Below are positions 5,661-11,264 of a stretch of DNA of 11,264 nucleotides, piece after piece. Below the pieces are notes generated by a model. It worked only from the letters and a program-made list of their open reading frames with translations, searched no databases and was not told the origin of the DNA. The stretch covers positions 1-11,264 of the forward strand of contig CAZAED010000029.1 in NCBI GenBank assembly GCA_964484145.1. The letters are read 5' to 3'. Origin of the DNA: JAEUSF01 sp964484145 (GTDB lineage Bacteria; Patescibacteriota; Doudnabacteria; UBA920). The position numbers and the translations under genes are program-made. The first letter of the stretch is position 1, and every line of letters starts with the position of its first letter.

Positions 5661-6038
5661 ATGGCTAAGAAATTATTCGTTGGGAACTTGCCCTGGTCGG
5701 CTACTAATGACGATTTACAGCAAGCTTTTTCCCAGCACGGCGCTGTTACTAGCGCAACTATTTTAACAGACAAAATGACCGGCAGAAGCCGCGGTTTTGG
5801 TTTCGTTGAAATGGAAAATGACGCTGAAGCAGAAGCTGCGATAGCTGCTTTAAACGGCACCGATATGGGCGGCAGAAAAATTATTGTTAACGAAGCCAGA
5901 CCCATGACCGAAAGACCCCCAAGAAGCGGTGGTTTTGGCGGCGGTCGAGGCGGATACGGCGGCGGTCGCGGCGGTAATGGCGGCGGCTACGGTGGCGGCC
6001 ATGGTGGTGGACACCAAGGCGGCAATGACCGCTGGTAA
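5661..6038 (+). CDS. glycine-rich RNA-binding protein with one RRM
   Basis: This is a 125-residue cytoplasmic protein. Residues 3-80 form a single RNA recognition motif with RNP2 LFVGNL (5-10) and RNP1 RGFGFVEM (44-51), including the aromatic residues that stack on RNA bases. The tail (88-123) is Gly/Arg/Tyr/His-rich, with RGG-like and GGY repeats ending in DRW. This is the architecture of the cyanobacterial Rbp and plant glycine-rich proteins, which bind single-stranded RNA and often respond to cold; similar genes occur in many bacterial phyla. Start choice is supported by AAAGG about ten bases upstream. The gene is monocistronic, with its own strong promoter and terminator. RNA targets are unknown; autoregulation through its leader is plausible. 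Confidence 0.94.
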   Translation: MAKKLFVGNLPWSATNDDLQQAFSQHGAVTSATILTDKMTGRSRGFGFVEMENDAEAEAAIAALNGTDMGGRKIIVNEARPMTERPPRSGGFGGGRGGYGGGRGGNGGGYGGGHGGGHQGGNDRW

Positions 6039-6061
6039 TTCTATTAAAAGTTAGAGTTCAA

Positions 6062-6089
6062 AACTCCCCCTTTATGGGGGAGTTTTTTT
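6062..6089 (+). terminator. intrinsic terminator of the RRM gene
   Basis: AACTCCCCC (6062-6070) and GGGGGAGTT (6076-6084) form a nine-base-pair GC-rich stem with loop TTTAT. The T-run continues to 6089. It is 24 bases past the stop codon. Confidence 0.95.
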
Positions 6090-6100
6090 ATGGTAAAATG

Positions 6101-6133
6101 AATTTACCCGCCAAAACTTTGCGCGGGTAAATT
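6101..6133. other. 11-bp perfect hairpin between the RRM terminator and VKOR
   Basis: AATTTACCCGC (6101-6111) is the exact reverse complement of 6123-6133, around an 11-base loop. No clean T-run follows on either strand, so a plain terminator is doubtful. It may be an operator, a leader hairpin for the VKOR transcript, or a back-up terminator with the imperfect T-tract at 6140-6147. Confidence 0.6.
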
Positions 6134-6170
6134 ACAAAATTTTATTGGTCAGTTTATATTTAACTAAATA

Positions 6171-6206
6171 ACTCTGCCTAAAAGGAATAAGGCAAAGTTT
6201 AGGGGG
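6171..6206 (+). promoter_or_regulatory. leader hairpin and ribosome binding site of VKOR
   Basis: ACTCTGCCT (6171-6179) pairs with AGGCAAAGT (6190-6198) with one mismatch. An AGGGGG (6201-6206) follows only three bases before the ATG. The purine run is closer to the start than usual. AAGGA inside the hairpin loop (6182-6186) is a second, more distant SD-like site that would be partly masked by the stem. Confidence 0.45.
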
Positions 6207-6209
6207 TAA

Positions 6210-6629
6210 ATGCACAGACGTCACAAACACGACATTATAACCATACTCGCGGTATTAGCGCTTTGCGTAAGCGTGTATTTAAGTATTGCCAAAGCTTTAA
6301 GTTTAACTGTGCCTTGCGACTTTACGGGCGGCTGTGAGACTGTGCTTAGTAGCAAATATTCGAATTTTTTTGGCGTACCGCTCTCTACCTGGGGGATTGT
6401 ATATTTTTCACTTATTATAGTAACCTCGCTTTTGGCCAACCACTACCAAAAAGCTAGGCAGGCTTTAAAGTTATTTTTAGGCGCAGGTGCTTTGGGCGCT
6501 TTAGGGTTTTTGTCTATCCAGTTTTTTATTCTAAAAGCCATTTGCCAGTACTGTTTGGCTACAGATGTAATCTCCATAGTTATGTTTTTGCTCGATTTAA
6601 ATATAGAACACAGGCCTTTAGGGGACTAG
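6210..6629 (+). CDS. vitamin K epoxide reductase (VKOR) family protein
   Basis: This is a 139-residue integral membrane protein with four hydrophobic segments (about 9-31, 57-77, 84-107, 112-130). It has the complete VKOR residue set: loop cysteines Cys36 and Cys42, the GVPLSTWG turn (55-62) with the conserved Ser/Thr, and the quinone-side CQYC (112-115). In bacteria VKOR passes electrons from a DsbA-like partner to quinone and so replaces DsbB in forming disulfides in exported proteins. Many homologues carry a fused thioredoxin domain; this one does not, and no DsbA-like gene is in the window, so the partner must be elsewhere. Its two neighbours are unrecognised small membrane proteins. Confidence 0.94.
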   Translation: MHRRHKHDIITILAVLALCVSVYLSIAKALSLTVPCDFTGGCETVLSSKYSNFFGVPLSTWGIVYFSLIIVTSLLANHYQKARQALKLFLGAGALGALGFLSIQFFILKAICQYCLATDVISIVMFLLDLNIEHRPLGD

Positions 6630-6686
6630 ATTCTGTAATACAAGATATAATTTTAAATTATAGGCTAATTGGTAAATGCTATTAAA

Positions 6687-6710
6687 ACACAGCAGTAAAA
6701 GCTGTTGTGT
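6687..6710 (+). other. hairpin in the gap after VKOR
   Basis: ACACAGCAG (6687-6695) pairs with CTGTTGTGT (6702-6710), nine pairs including one G-U, loop TAAAAG. It has no T-run, so it is at most a weak or factor-assisted terminator for VKOR or a 3'-end stabiliser. The rest of 6630-6720 shows nothing else recognisable. Confidence 0.45.
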
Positions 6711-6720
6711 GGTGGTAAAT

Positions 6721-6748
6721 TTGTAATTTTGTAATTTTGTGCTATAAT
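6721..6748 (+). promoter_or_regulatory. extended -10 promoter for the 6781 gene
   Basis: TTGTAA (6721-6726), a 16-base spacer and a perfect TATAAT (6743-6748) preceded by TGC (extended -10). Predicted start is near 6755. Confidence 0.75.
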
Positions 6749-6749
6749 G

Positions 6750-6764
6750 TTTGAAACGTTCAAA
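6750..6764. promoter_or_regulatory. 6-3-6 palindrome at the transcription start of the 6781 gene
   Basis: TTTGAA (6750-6755), ACG, TTCAAA (6759-6764) is a perfect inverted repeat. It begins one base after the -10 and spans the predicted start, the usual position of a repressor site. No regulator for it is identified. Confidence 0.5.
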
Positions 6765-6780
6765 TAGTGCAGAAATAAAA

Positions 6781-7101
6781 ATGGACTTAAAAAATTTATC
6801 AAACTACTTATGGGTTGCTTTAACAATTTTAGGTTTAGGAAGTATATATTTAATAGTCCTTGGTTATAAGGTAAATCATTTTTTCGCGGATTCAATAGTA
6901 GGCAAACTTGTTAAGACCTTGGTACTGGTATTTTTAATAGAGCTCTATTCGTTGGGCATAGTTATTTTTGTTATAATAAAATTTTCTCCCAAATCTATTG
7001 TCGTGCTGCTACCGATTGTTATGTTATGGATTATTTCTTTAGGTTTTGCAATATTTGCCATAAAATCTGCAAAAAAAGATATGAGCAGTTTAATTAAATA
7101 A
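6781..7101 (+). CDS. small hypothetical membrane protein, three predicted TM segments
   Basis: I do not recognise this 106-residue protein. Hydrophobic segments lie at about 9-28, 44-67 and 72-93, separated by short loops (YKVNHFFADSIVGK and KFSPKS). It ends in a basic tail IKSAKKDMSSLIK (94-106), predicting a cytoplasmic C-terminus. The ATG at 6781 is preferred over an in-frame upstream start at 6751, because 6751 lies inside the palindrome and before the predicted transcript start. There is no strong SD, only a purine-poor CAGAAATAAAA. It has its own promoter, so it is separately controlled from VKOR. No catalytic motif is visible. Confidence 0.7.
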   Translation: MDLKNLSNYLWVALTILGLGSIYLIVLGYKVNHFFADSIVGKLVKTLVLVFLIELYSLGIVIFVIIKFSPKSIVVLLPIVMLWIISLGFAIFAIKSAKKDMSSLIK

Positions 7102-7157
7102 TTTCCCCCGGCTTTAGGCTAAAAACGCCTTTGCCTGAAAAAATAAAAATTAACTTA

Positions 7158-7212
7158 TTGCCTTAGGCTTGCCAAAGGCAGACAGAGTTTCGCAATAGCG
7201 AACCTAAGGTAA
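7158..7212. other. three-way folded inverted-repeat element before the 59-residue gene
   Basis: TTGCCTTAGG (7158-7167) pairs with CCTAAGGTAA (7203-7212), ten pairs including one G-T. It encloses two smaller hairpins: GCC-AAA-GGC (7171-7179) and TTCGC-AATA-GCGAA (7189-7202). Upstream, CCTTTG at 7128-7133 could alternatively pair with CAAAGG at 7173-7178, so two folds compete. The 3' arm contains the only SD-like AAGG (7206-7209) of the next gene. It could be a leader regulator or a small repeat element of the REP/MITE kind. Confidence 0.5.
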
Positions 7213-7221
7213 ATTAAAACT

Positions 7222-7401
7222 ATGTCAAAGAATAATGTTTCAGAGAAAGATCAATATAATCCACGTTGGTTTATTTGGACAATTGTCTTTTTAGTAGTTA
7301 CAGGTGTTTCATTGGTTGCCTTTATTAGTCTAAGCGGACAGGAAGATTATCAAGGAGTTTTGACCACTCATCGGTCAAAGCAAATTACTCAAAAAAAATA
7401 A
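7222..7401 (+). CDS. 59-residue single-pass membrane microprotein
   Basis: The reading frame begins MSKNNVSEKDQYNPRWFIWT and ends RSKQITQKK. A 14-residue polar N-terminus leads to one hydrophobic helix (about 16-38, WFIWTIVFLVVTGVSLVAF), then a short polar tail with basic residues. The Lys/Arg balance makes orientation ambiguous. I do not recognise a family. It is supported as a gene by an upstream folded leader, an AAGG 12 bases before the ATG, and a strong terminator directly after the stop. It may act as a small membrane subunit or anchor; no function should be assigned. Confidence 0.6.
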   Translation: MSKNNVSEKDQYNPRWFIWTIVFLVVTGVSLVAFISLSGQEDYQGVLTTHRSKQITQKK

Positions 7402-7403
7402 TA

Positions 7404-7434
7404 AAAAAGTCCGGCAAAAAAGCTGGACTTTTTT
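7404..7434 (+). terminator. intrinsic terminator after the 59-residue gene
   Basis: AAAAAAGTCCGGC (about 7403-7415) pairs with GCTGGACTTTTTT (7422-7434), including one G-U, around an A6 loop. The T-run ends the stem. The flanking A-run makes weak activity on the other strand possible. Confidence 0.9.
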
Positions 7435-7443
7435 ATTTATATG

Positions 7444-7452
7444 TGATATAAT
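7444..7452 (+). promoter_or_regulatory. extended -10 promoter for the giant surface protein
   Basis: TGATATAAT gives TG-N-TATAAT, a complete extended -10 (7444-7452). No good -35 is present, which an extended -10 can tolerate. Start is expected near 7459, leaving a leader of about 100 bases to the ATG at 7559. Confidence 0.6.
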
Positions 7453-7453
7453 G

Positions 7454-7470
7454 TTATTAACATTTAATAA
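7454..7470. promoter_or_regulatory. 7-3-7 palindrome at the start site of the giant surface protein
   Basis: TTATTAA (7454-7460), CAT, TTAATAA (7464-7470) is a perfect inverted repeat. It begins two bases after the -10, the same arrangement as at the 6781 gene but with a different sequence. It is a candidate repressor site or 5' hairpin. Confidence 0.45.
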
Positions 7471-7482
7471 AATATAGTATAA

Positions 7483-7503
7483 GCTAAATCAAAATAATTT
7501 AGC
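7483..7503 (+). other. leader hairpin of the giant surface protein mRNA
   Basis: GCTAAAT (7483-7489) and ATTTAGC (7497-7503) form a seven-base-pair stem with a seven-base loop inside the ~100-nt leader. No SD is visible before the ATG at 7559 (AACTAAATAAAA). Confidence 0.45.
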
Positions 7504-7558
7504 AGAAAAAATACATTATTTTATTTTAATTTTGAAACAAAATAACAACTAAATAAAA

Positions 7559-10500
7559 ATGCCTAGCTCATTTAAGAGGCTTTTCCTCGTTTGTTTAATA
7601 TTCGCCTTGCTATTACCCTCAGTAGCAAGTGCTTTAACATTGAAAGAAATAATTCAGGGGTACGACGACCCTAAGCCTAAAGTGCTTGGCGCCACAACAA
7701 TTAATGTTGTTACTACTTCAGACGCAGCCGCAAATGGCGTTGCTTTTCAGACTGCTATTAACAACGCTCAGTGCGGGGACACAATAGTCCTTACAGCAGG
7801 CAGTACTTACAGTACTAATAATCAAGATAATGGTTTTGAGCTAAAAGCTAAAAATTGTTCTGGTCAATACATAACCATACAAAGCTCGAGCATTGGTCAG
7901 TTAGCAGAAGGTAGGAGAGTAACTATAGCGGACGCTCAATACATGCCTAAGCTCGTTGCTTCGACAGGTTATCCGGTTATAACTACAGCTAGGAATGCAA
8001 GTTATTATAAATTTCAAGGTATAGAAGTCACTAAACCTGACAAGAGTGTTTTTAGTGAAGCTGCCTTAGTGGCTTTAGGTAACTACTATGATAAGTTTTT
8101 TTATGATACAGAACGTGCAACCTCTAACCACCATTTTATTTTTGACCGTGTTTATGTGCACGGTCTTGAAGATGGTACAGACGAATATATTGCTTCGTCA
8201 CGCATGGGGTTCTCGATAGATGCAAATAATGTAGACATTACTAATTCCCGGGTCGCGGGCTTTAGAGCAATTTATCCTAACACCTCTATTGCCGTCGGAA
8301 GTAGTGCGATTGGTGCAACTGGTTCGACTGGCGCAGACGATGTTAATATAATTAACAATTATTTGGAGTCTTGGTTTTCGGTTATATTTTTGGGAGGTGG
8401 GGCTGGCTGGTCACCTAACAACGCTCTTATTTCAAATTCAAGTGTATCGAATGGAGTCTACACCTCTACTTTTTCTCGCACTCCAAATTTAGATGTAGGG
8501 GACATAATCGCAATTAATATTGGACAGTATCACCCAGTAAATTCTAACCTAGAAACTTGGAAGACAGCTAAAGTCACTCAAATAAGTGGCACCACTGTTT
8601 CTTATGTACCATATAGCGGAGTTAATTATAGCAGTAGTCCTGACGCGCTCTCTTTGGTGCCTGCTTCTGGTTCCGAGGTGCAATGGGACGGTTATATGCC
8701 GACTCGCTGGAAAATCGAAAGAAATACTATTGAAAAAAACAAAAATGTAGTAATAAAGACAGGGCAGCTTTTTAGAGAATTTGGTAAGGGGCAAATAGAA
8801 ACTAAAGGCTGTCAGGACTGTATTATTAATGGAAATGTTTTTGGCGGAGGAGGAGTTAGTTTTACAATTACTGTACGTAACCAGGGCGGCGGTACTCCAT
8901 GGTTTAATTTAAATAACTTGCTTTATACCAACAACGTGATTAGATCTGACGCGTTTATGAATGAGTTTGGGGGCTCAAATGTTTTTGGTATGCTTCTTGA
9001 AGACAGTATTCATCCGACCGTTGTTACTAAAAATGTTCATATAGCAAACAATTTAATAGAAACATCCGGTCCTCCTTGGATTACACTAGACGGCGGCAGT
9101 GGTGTTTACATATACCATAATACTGTTTTAAATACTCAACCACCATATCCAGGTGTAAATGCAGCTTCTGTGCTTGTCTACAGCAACACTCGGCCAAATT
9201 CTTTTAGGGATAATATTTATTACAACCGAGAATCTTATGGTACTGCGTGTTTTGCTCCGACTATAAATTCATATGTTTTGTCCGGCTGTTGGGATAAAAT
9301 GGACAATAAAAATATTAGAATACGTACTGCCGATTCTGCTTCCAAAGACATTTTGCAAAATTTATTCACAACCGATTTTATAGTTGATTCTGCGTCTGAA
9401 ATTGGTTTTACCGATCCTTCGGTCGGTAATTATAAGCTTTCGTCTTCTTCAATATACAAAGGTCAGGGTAGTGACGGCACAGATCCGGGTGTTAATATGG
9501 ACCAGCTACTTGCTGCAGTGGCGGGTAATTACACCCCTCCTGTTCCTACACCAGTTCCAACTGTTTCTCCCACCCCCACCCCTTCCGTTTCTCCTACTCC
9601 CGTCCCTACCATAACCCCAACCCCCGTTCCTACAGTAGACACCACTCCTCCTGTAGTATCTGCAGTTACTACTTCTAACGTAACTAATACCCAAGCTACT
9701 ATTACTTGGACTACTAACGAGCCTGCCGACAGCCAAATAGAATATGGTCTTAGTTCTGCTTATGGCGCAGTATCTCCTGTAGATACAATAATGACTCTTA
9801 ACCATACAGTTAACTTCTCTAACTTAACCCCAGGTATTACTTACTACTATAGAGTTAAGAGTAAAGATCTAGCTGGTAACTTAACTACCTCTGCAGGACA
9901 AAGCTTTACTACCACAGGCTCTAGTGTAACTCCAACACCTACACCTACACCAACTCCTACTTCCGTTCCTACTCCAACCCCTACTCCAACTAATCCGCCA
10001 GCTGGCGGAACAGGGGAATGGTATAACGCTTCTTTCCTTTACAAAAAAACTATTACCATAAACAAAGCACAAGTCCAAGGAACACAGACTAATTTTCCTG
10101 TATTAGTCTCTGTTACAGACCCAGAGCTTAAATCAACATCTAACTCAGGTAAAGTATCATCAATATTAGGTAATGACTTAGTCTTTACTACCTCAAGCAA
10201 CACTAAACTTTCTCATGAAATAGAGAAGTATGACCCTGCTAATGGGCAGCTCATAGCTTGGGTTAAAGTTCCTTCTATATCTTCTTCTGCTGACACTACA
10301 CTTAACCTTTACTTTGGTAATTCTCAAGCTACTAGTCAGCAAGATGCTACAGGAGTTTGGGATAGTAGTTATAAAGGGGTGTGGCATTTGAAAGATGGTA
10401 CAAATTTAAATTTGAATGATTCAACTATTAATGCTGGGAATGGAACTAATGTTTCGACCACAGCTACAATTTCCCCTCTGGGAGGCGCAGCAGCTTTTTC

Positions 10501-11264
10501 CGGCGCAGGCCAGTACTTTACTTCCGCGGATAGTGATAGGTATAGTTTTGGCAACGGAACTACAGACAGTCCATTTACTCTTTCTGCCTGGGCAAAGCCA
10601 ACCGATATGAGCGTGGGCGGATCTATAATAGATAAATATGTTGTAACCGGCAACGGAGAATATATTTTTGGTTTTGCCAATAATAATTTATATGGTTGGG
10701 TTTCAGATGATTCTGCCGCAGCTTATAGAGGTAGAATTGTAAATGGAGTAAATTCTTTTATTTCAAATGGGGCTTGGTCATATATTAATATGGTCTATGA
10801 CGGCGGAGGCCTAAATAGCTCAGTTAAATTGTATGTAAATGGAACTCAGAGAGACATAACAGATTTTACTGCAGGTAATTATGTTGCTATGGAAAATGGT
10901 AGCAGAGAATTTTCAGTCGGAAGAAATAATGGCGGTTTAGGAGGAACTTTTAATGGAGCAATAGATGAAGTTAGGCTAATTTCTGGAGTTAAAGCTGCCG
11001 ACTACATTAAAACCGAATACAACAACCAGTCTAACCCTTCTTCTTTCATATCTGTATCATCAGCCTCTACCTATACTCCTCCTGCTACACCAACTCCTAC
11101 TCCTACCCCCACCCCAGGAGTTACTCCAACTCCTACCATTACACCTACTCCAGTAGTCCCAACTATCCCTGTAGTAACTTTCCAAAACAAACCAGAGACT
11201 CCAACTACCACCCCTACCCCCATTCAAACCTTCTCTAATACTACTAATACCAATGCTCTGCGCT
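7559..11264 (+). CDS. giant multidomain surface protein: beta-helix, Fn3, DUF2341, LamG-like (3' end outside window)
   Basis: One frame stays open from ATG 7559 to the right edge: 1,235 codons with no stop. Residues 1-25 are a signal peptide (LFLVCLIFALLLPSVASA). Residues ~45-655 are a right-handed parallel beta-helix of the pectate-lyase fold. It opens with AFQTAINNAQCGDTIVLTAG, has Asn-rich rungs (DITNSRV, NIINNYL, KIERNTI, CIINGNVF, HIANNLI, YIYHNTV, FRDNIYY) and closes with DPSVGNYKLSSSSIYKGQG. Linker PTPVPTVSPTPTP (658-693) follows, then a fibronectin III-like domain with ITWTTNEPADSQIEYG and GITYYYRVKSKD (694-787). After a second TPTP linker comes DUF2341 (821-925; WYNASFLYKKTITI, FPVLVSV, LSHEIEKYD, LNLYFGN). 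A LamG/concanavalin-like domain (941-1145) has FTLSAWAKP and FNGAIDEVRL. A third linker starts at 1172. It is likely exported for glycan or host-surface binding; lyase activity is unproven. The surface anchor should lie downstream. Confidence 0.93.
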   Translation, partial: MPSSFKRLFLVCLIFALLLPSVASALTLKEIIQGYDDPKPKVLGATTINVVTTSDAAANGVAFQTAINNAQCGDTIVLTAGSTYSTNNQDNGFELKAKNCSGQYITIQSSSIGQLAEGRRVTIADAQYMPKLVASTGYPVITTARNASYYKFQGIEVTKPDKSVFSEAALVALGNYYDKFFYDTERATSNHHFIFDRVYVHGLEDGTDEYIASSRMGFSIDANNVDITNSRVAGFRAIYPNTSIAVGSSAIGATGSTGADDVNIINNYLESWFSVIFLGGGAGWSPNNALISNSSVSNGVYTSTFSRTPNLDVGDIIAINIGQYHPVNSNLETWKTAKVTQISGTTVSYVPYSGVNYSSSPDALSLVPASGSEVQWDGYMPTRWKIERNTIEKNKNVVIKTGQLFREFGKGQIETKGCQDCIINGNVFGGGGVSFTITVRNQGGGTPWFNLNNLLYTNNVIRSDAFMNEFGGSNVFGMLLEDSIHPTVVTKNVHIANNLIETSGPPWITLDGGSGVYIYHNTVLNTQPPYPGVNAASVLVYSNTRPNSFRDNIYYNRESYGTACFAPTINSYVLSGCWDKMDNKNIRIRTADSASKDILQNLFTTDFIVDSASEIGFTDPSVGNYKLSSSSIYKGQGSDGTDPGVNMDQLLAAVAGNYTPPVPTPVPTVSPTPTPSVSPTPVPTITPTPVPTVDTTPPVVSAVTTSNVTNTQATITWTTNEPADSQIEYGLSSAYGAVSPVDTIMTLNHTVNFSNLTPGITYYYRVKSKDLAGNLTTSAGQSFTTTGSSVTPTPTPTPTPTSVPTPTPTPTNPPAGGTGEWYNASFLYKKTITINKAQVQGTQTNFPVLVSVTDPELKSTSNSGKVSSILGNDLVFTTSSNTKLSHEIEKYDPANGQLIAWVKVPSISSSADTTLNLYFGNSQATSQQDATGVWDSSYKGVWHLKDGTNLNLNDSTINAGNGTNVSTTATISPLGGAAAFSGAGQYFTSADSDRYSFGNGTTDSPFTLSAWAKPTDMSVGGSIIDKYVVTGNGEYIFGFANNNLYGWVSDDSAAAYRGRIVNGVNSFISNGAWSYINMVYDGGGLNSSVKLYVNGTQRDITDFTAGNYVAMENGSREFSVGRNNGGLGGTFNGAIDEVRLISGVKAADYIKTEYNNQSNPSSFISVSSASTYTPPATPTPTPTPTPGVTPTPTITPTPVVPTIPVVTFQNKPETPTTTPTPIQTFSNTTNTNALR
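9530..9640 (+). repeat. Pro/Thr linker-coding low-complexity tract 1
   Basis: C-rich CCTACTCCAACC-type codons encode alternating Pro-Thr/Val/Ser between the beta-helix and Fn3 domain. Related tracts recur at about 9926-10000 and from 11072 to the window end. Such linkers are extended, often glycosylated spacers. Confidence 0.85.
9926..10000 (+). repeat. Pro/Thr linker-coding low-complexity tract 2
   Basis: Repeated ACTCCAACACCTACACC-like units encode (Pro-Thr)n between the Fn3 domain and DUF2341. Near-identical short units shared with tracts 1 and 3 could recombine and delete or duplicate whole domains in frame. Confidence 0.85.
11072..11264 (+). repeat. Pro/Thr linker-coding low-complexity tract 3, running off the window
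   Basis: Pro/Thr repeats begin right after the LamG-like domain and continue, with a less repetitive VPTIPVVTFQNKPE interlude, almost to the edge. Either another domain or a membrane/sortase-type anchor should follow. Confidence 0.8.

Noticed and set aside
7104..7150. Terminator after the 6781 gene
   Set aside because: The AGGC-TAAAAAC-GCCT stem is short and followed by an A-rich rather than T-rich tail on the plus strand.
8549..10680. Short frames on both strands across 8549-8794, 9384-9614, 9506-9805, 9881-10078, 10193-10387, 10369-10680 and 10416-10610
   Set aside because: All lie within the long frame starting at 7559 and have low-complexity or basic-rich translations typical of shadow frames over Pro/Thr-coding DNA.
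9530..11264. CRISPR-like or minisatellite array in the C-rich repeats
   Set aside because: There are no regular repeat-spacer units; the repeats are codon-level Pro/Thr coding and stay in frame.
1..11264. Alternative genetic code (UGA as glycine)
   Set aside because: All recognised proteins read through with the standard bacterial code, using TGG for conserved Trp and with no in-frame TGA needed.
1..11264. Transposase, integrase, phage or defence genes
   Set aside because: No such motifs are seen; the S74 domain alone is not evidence of a prophage because the protein has a signal peptide and no other phage genes adjoin it.

Overview
The window looks like part of a small, AT-rich genome of the Patescibacteria (Candidate Phyla Radiation). 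The main evidence is a divergent 16S rRNA 3' end, very tight gene packing, and a gene mix typical of that group: a glycine-rich RRM protein, a stand-alone VKOR, YibE/F, and long Pro/Thr-linked surface proteins with DUF2341/LamG-type modules. The Katanobacteria/Microgenomates side of the radiation is possible, but this is inference. The standard bacterial code gives intact reading frames throughout, which argues against the UGA-glycine code of Gracilibacteria/SR1.

Layout. (1) Positions 1-48 are the last bases of a 16S rRNA gene with helix 45 and an intact anti-Shine-Dalgarno. A highly structured, gene-free trailer follows and ends in a bidirectional terminator (315-340). No tRNA or 23S gene follows. 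(2) On the minus strand, a Fur-family metalloregulator and a single-domain rhodanese form an operon that converges on that terminator. A 7-5-7 palindrome, a likely Fur-family operator, lies between the regulator and a divergent secreted orphan protein. (3) On the plus strand come the orphan (1113-1640, clearly GC-richer than its neighbours), a class I SAM methyltransferase, and a secreted collagen-like/S74 fibre-type protein. Next are a ZIP metal transporter and a YibE/F membrane protein. (4) An RRM RNA-binding protein has a strong promoter, a ~130-nt leader with a clasp helix, and a strong terminator. (5) A VKOR disulfide-generating protein and two small unrecognised membrane proteins follow, with hairpin-rich gaps between them. 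(6) From 7559 to the right edge runs one uninterrupted reading frame of at least 1,235 codons. It encodes a signal peptide, a parallel beta-helix, a Pro/Thr linker, Fn3, a second linker, DUF2341, a LamG-like domain and a third linker, and it is still open at the window end.

How the genes fit together. Metal handling (Fur-family regulator, ZIP) and thiol/redox chemistry (rhodanese, VKOR) sit beside two large extracytoplasmic proteins (S74 fibre-type and beta-helix/LamG). VKOR could supply disulfides to secreted proteins, and the surface proteins are plausible contact or glycan-binding factors for a host-associated cell. I do not see a CRISPR array, transposon, prophage or defence island. The most interesting items are the truncated giant surface protein, the structured RNA segment after 16S, the palindrome between the regulator and the orphan gene, and promoters placed so that transcription would begin exactly at the ATG.
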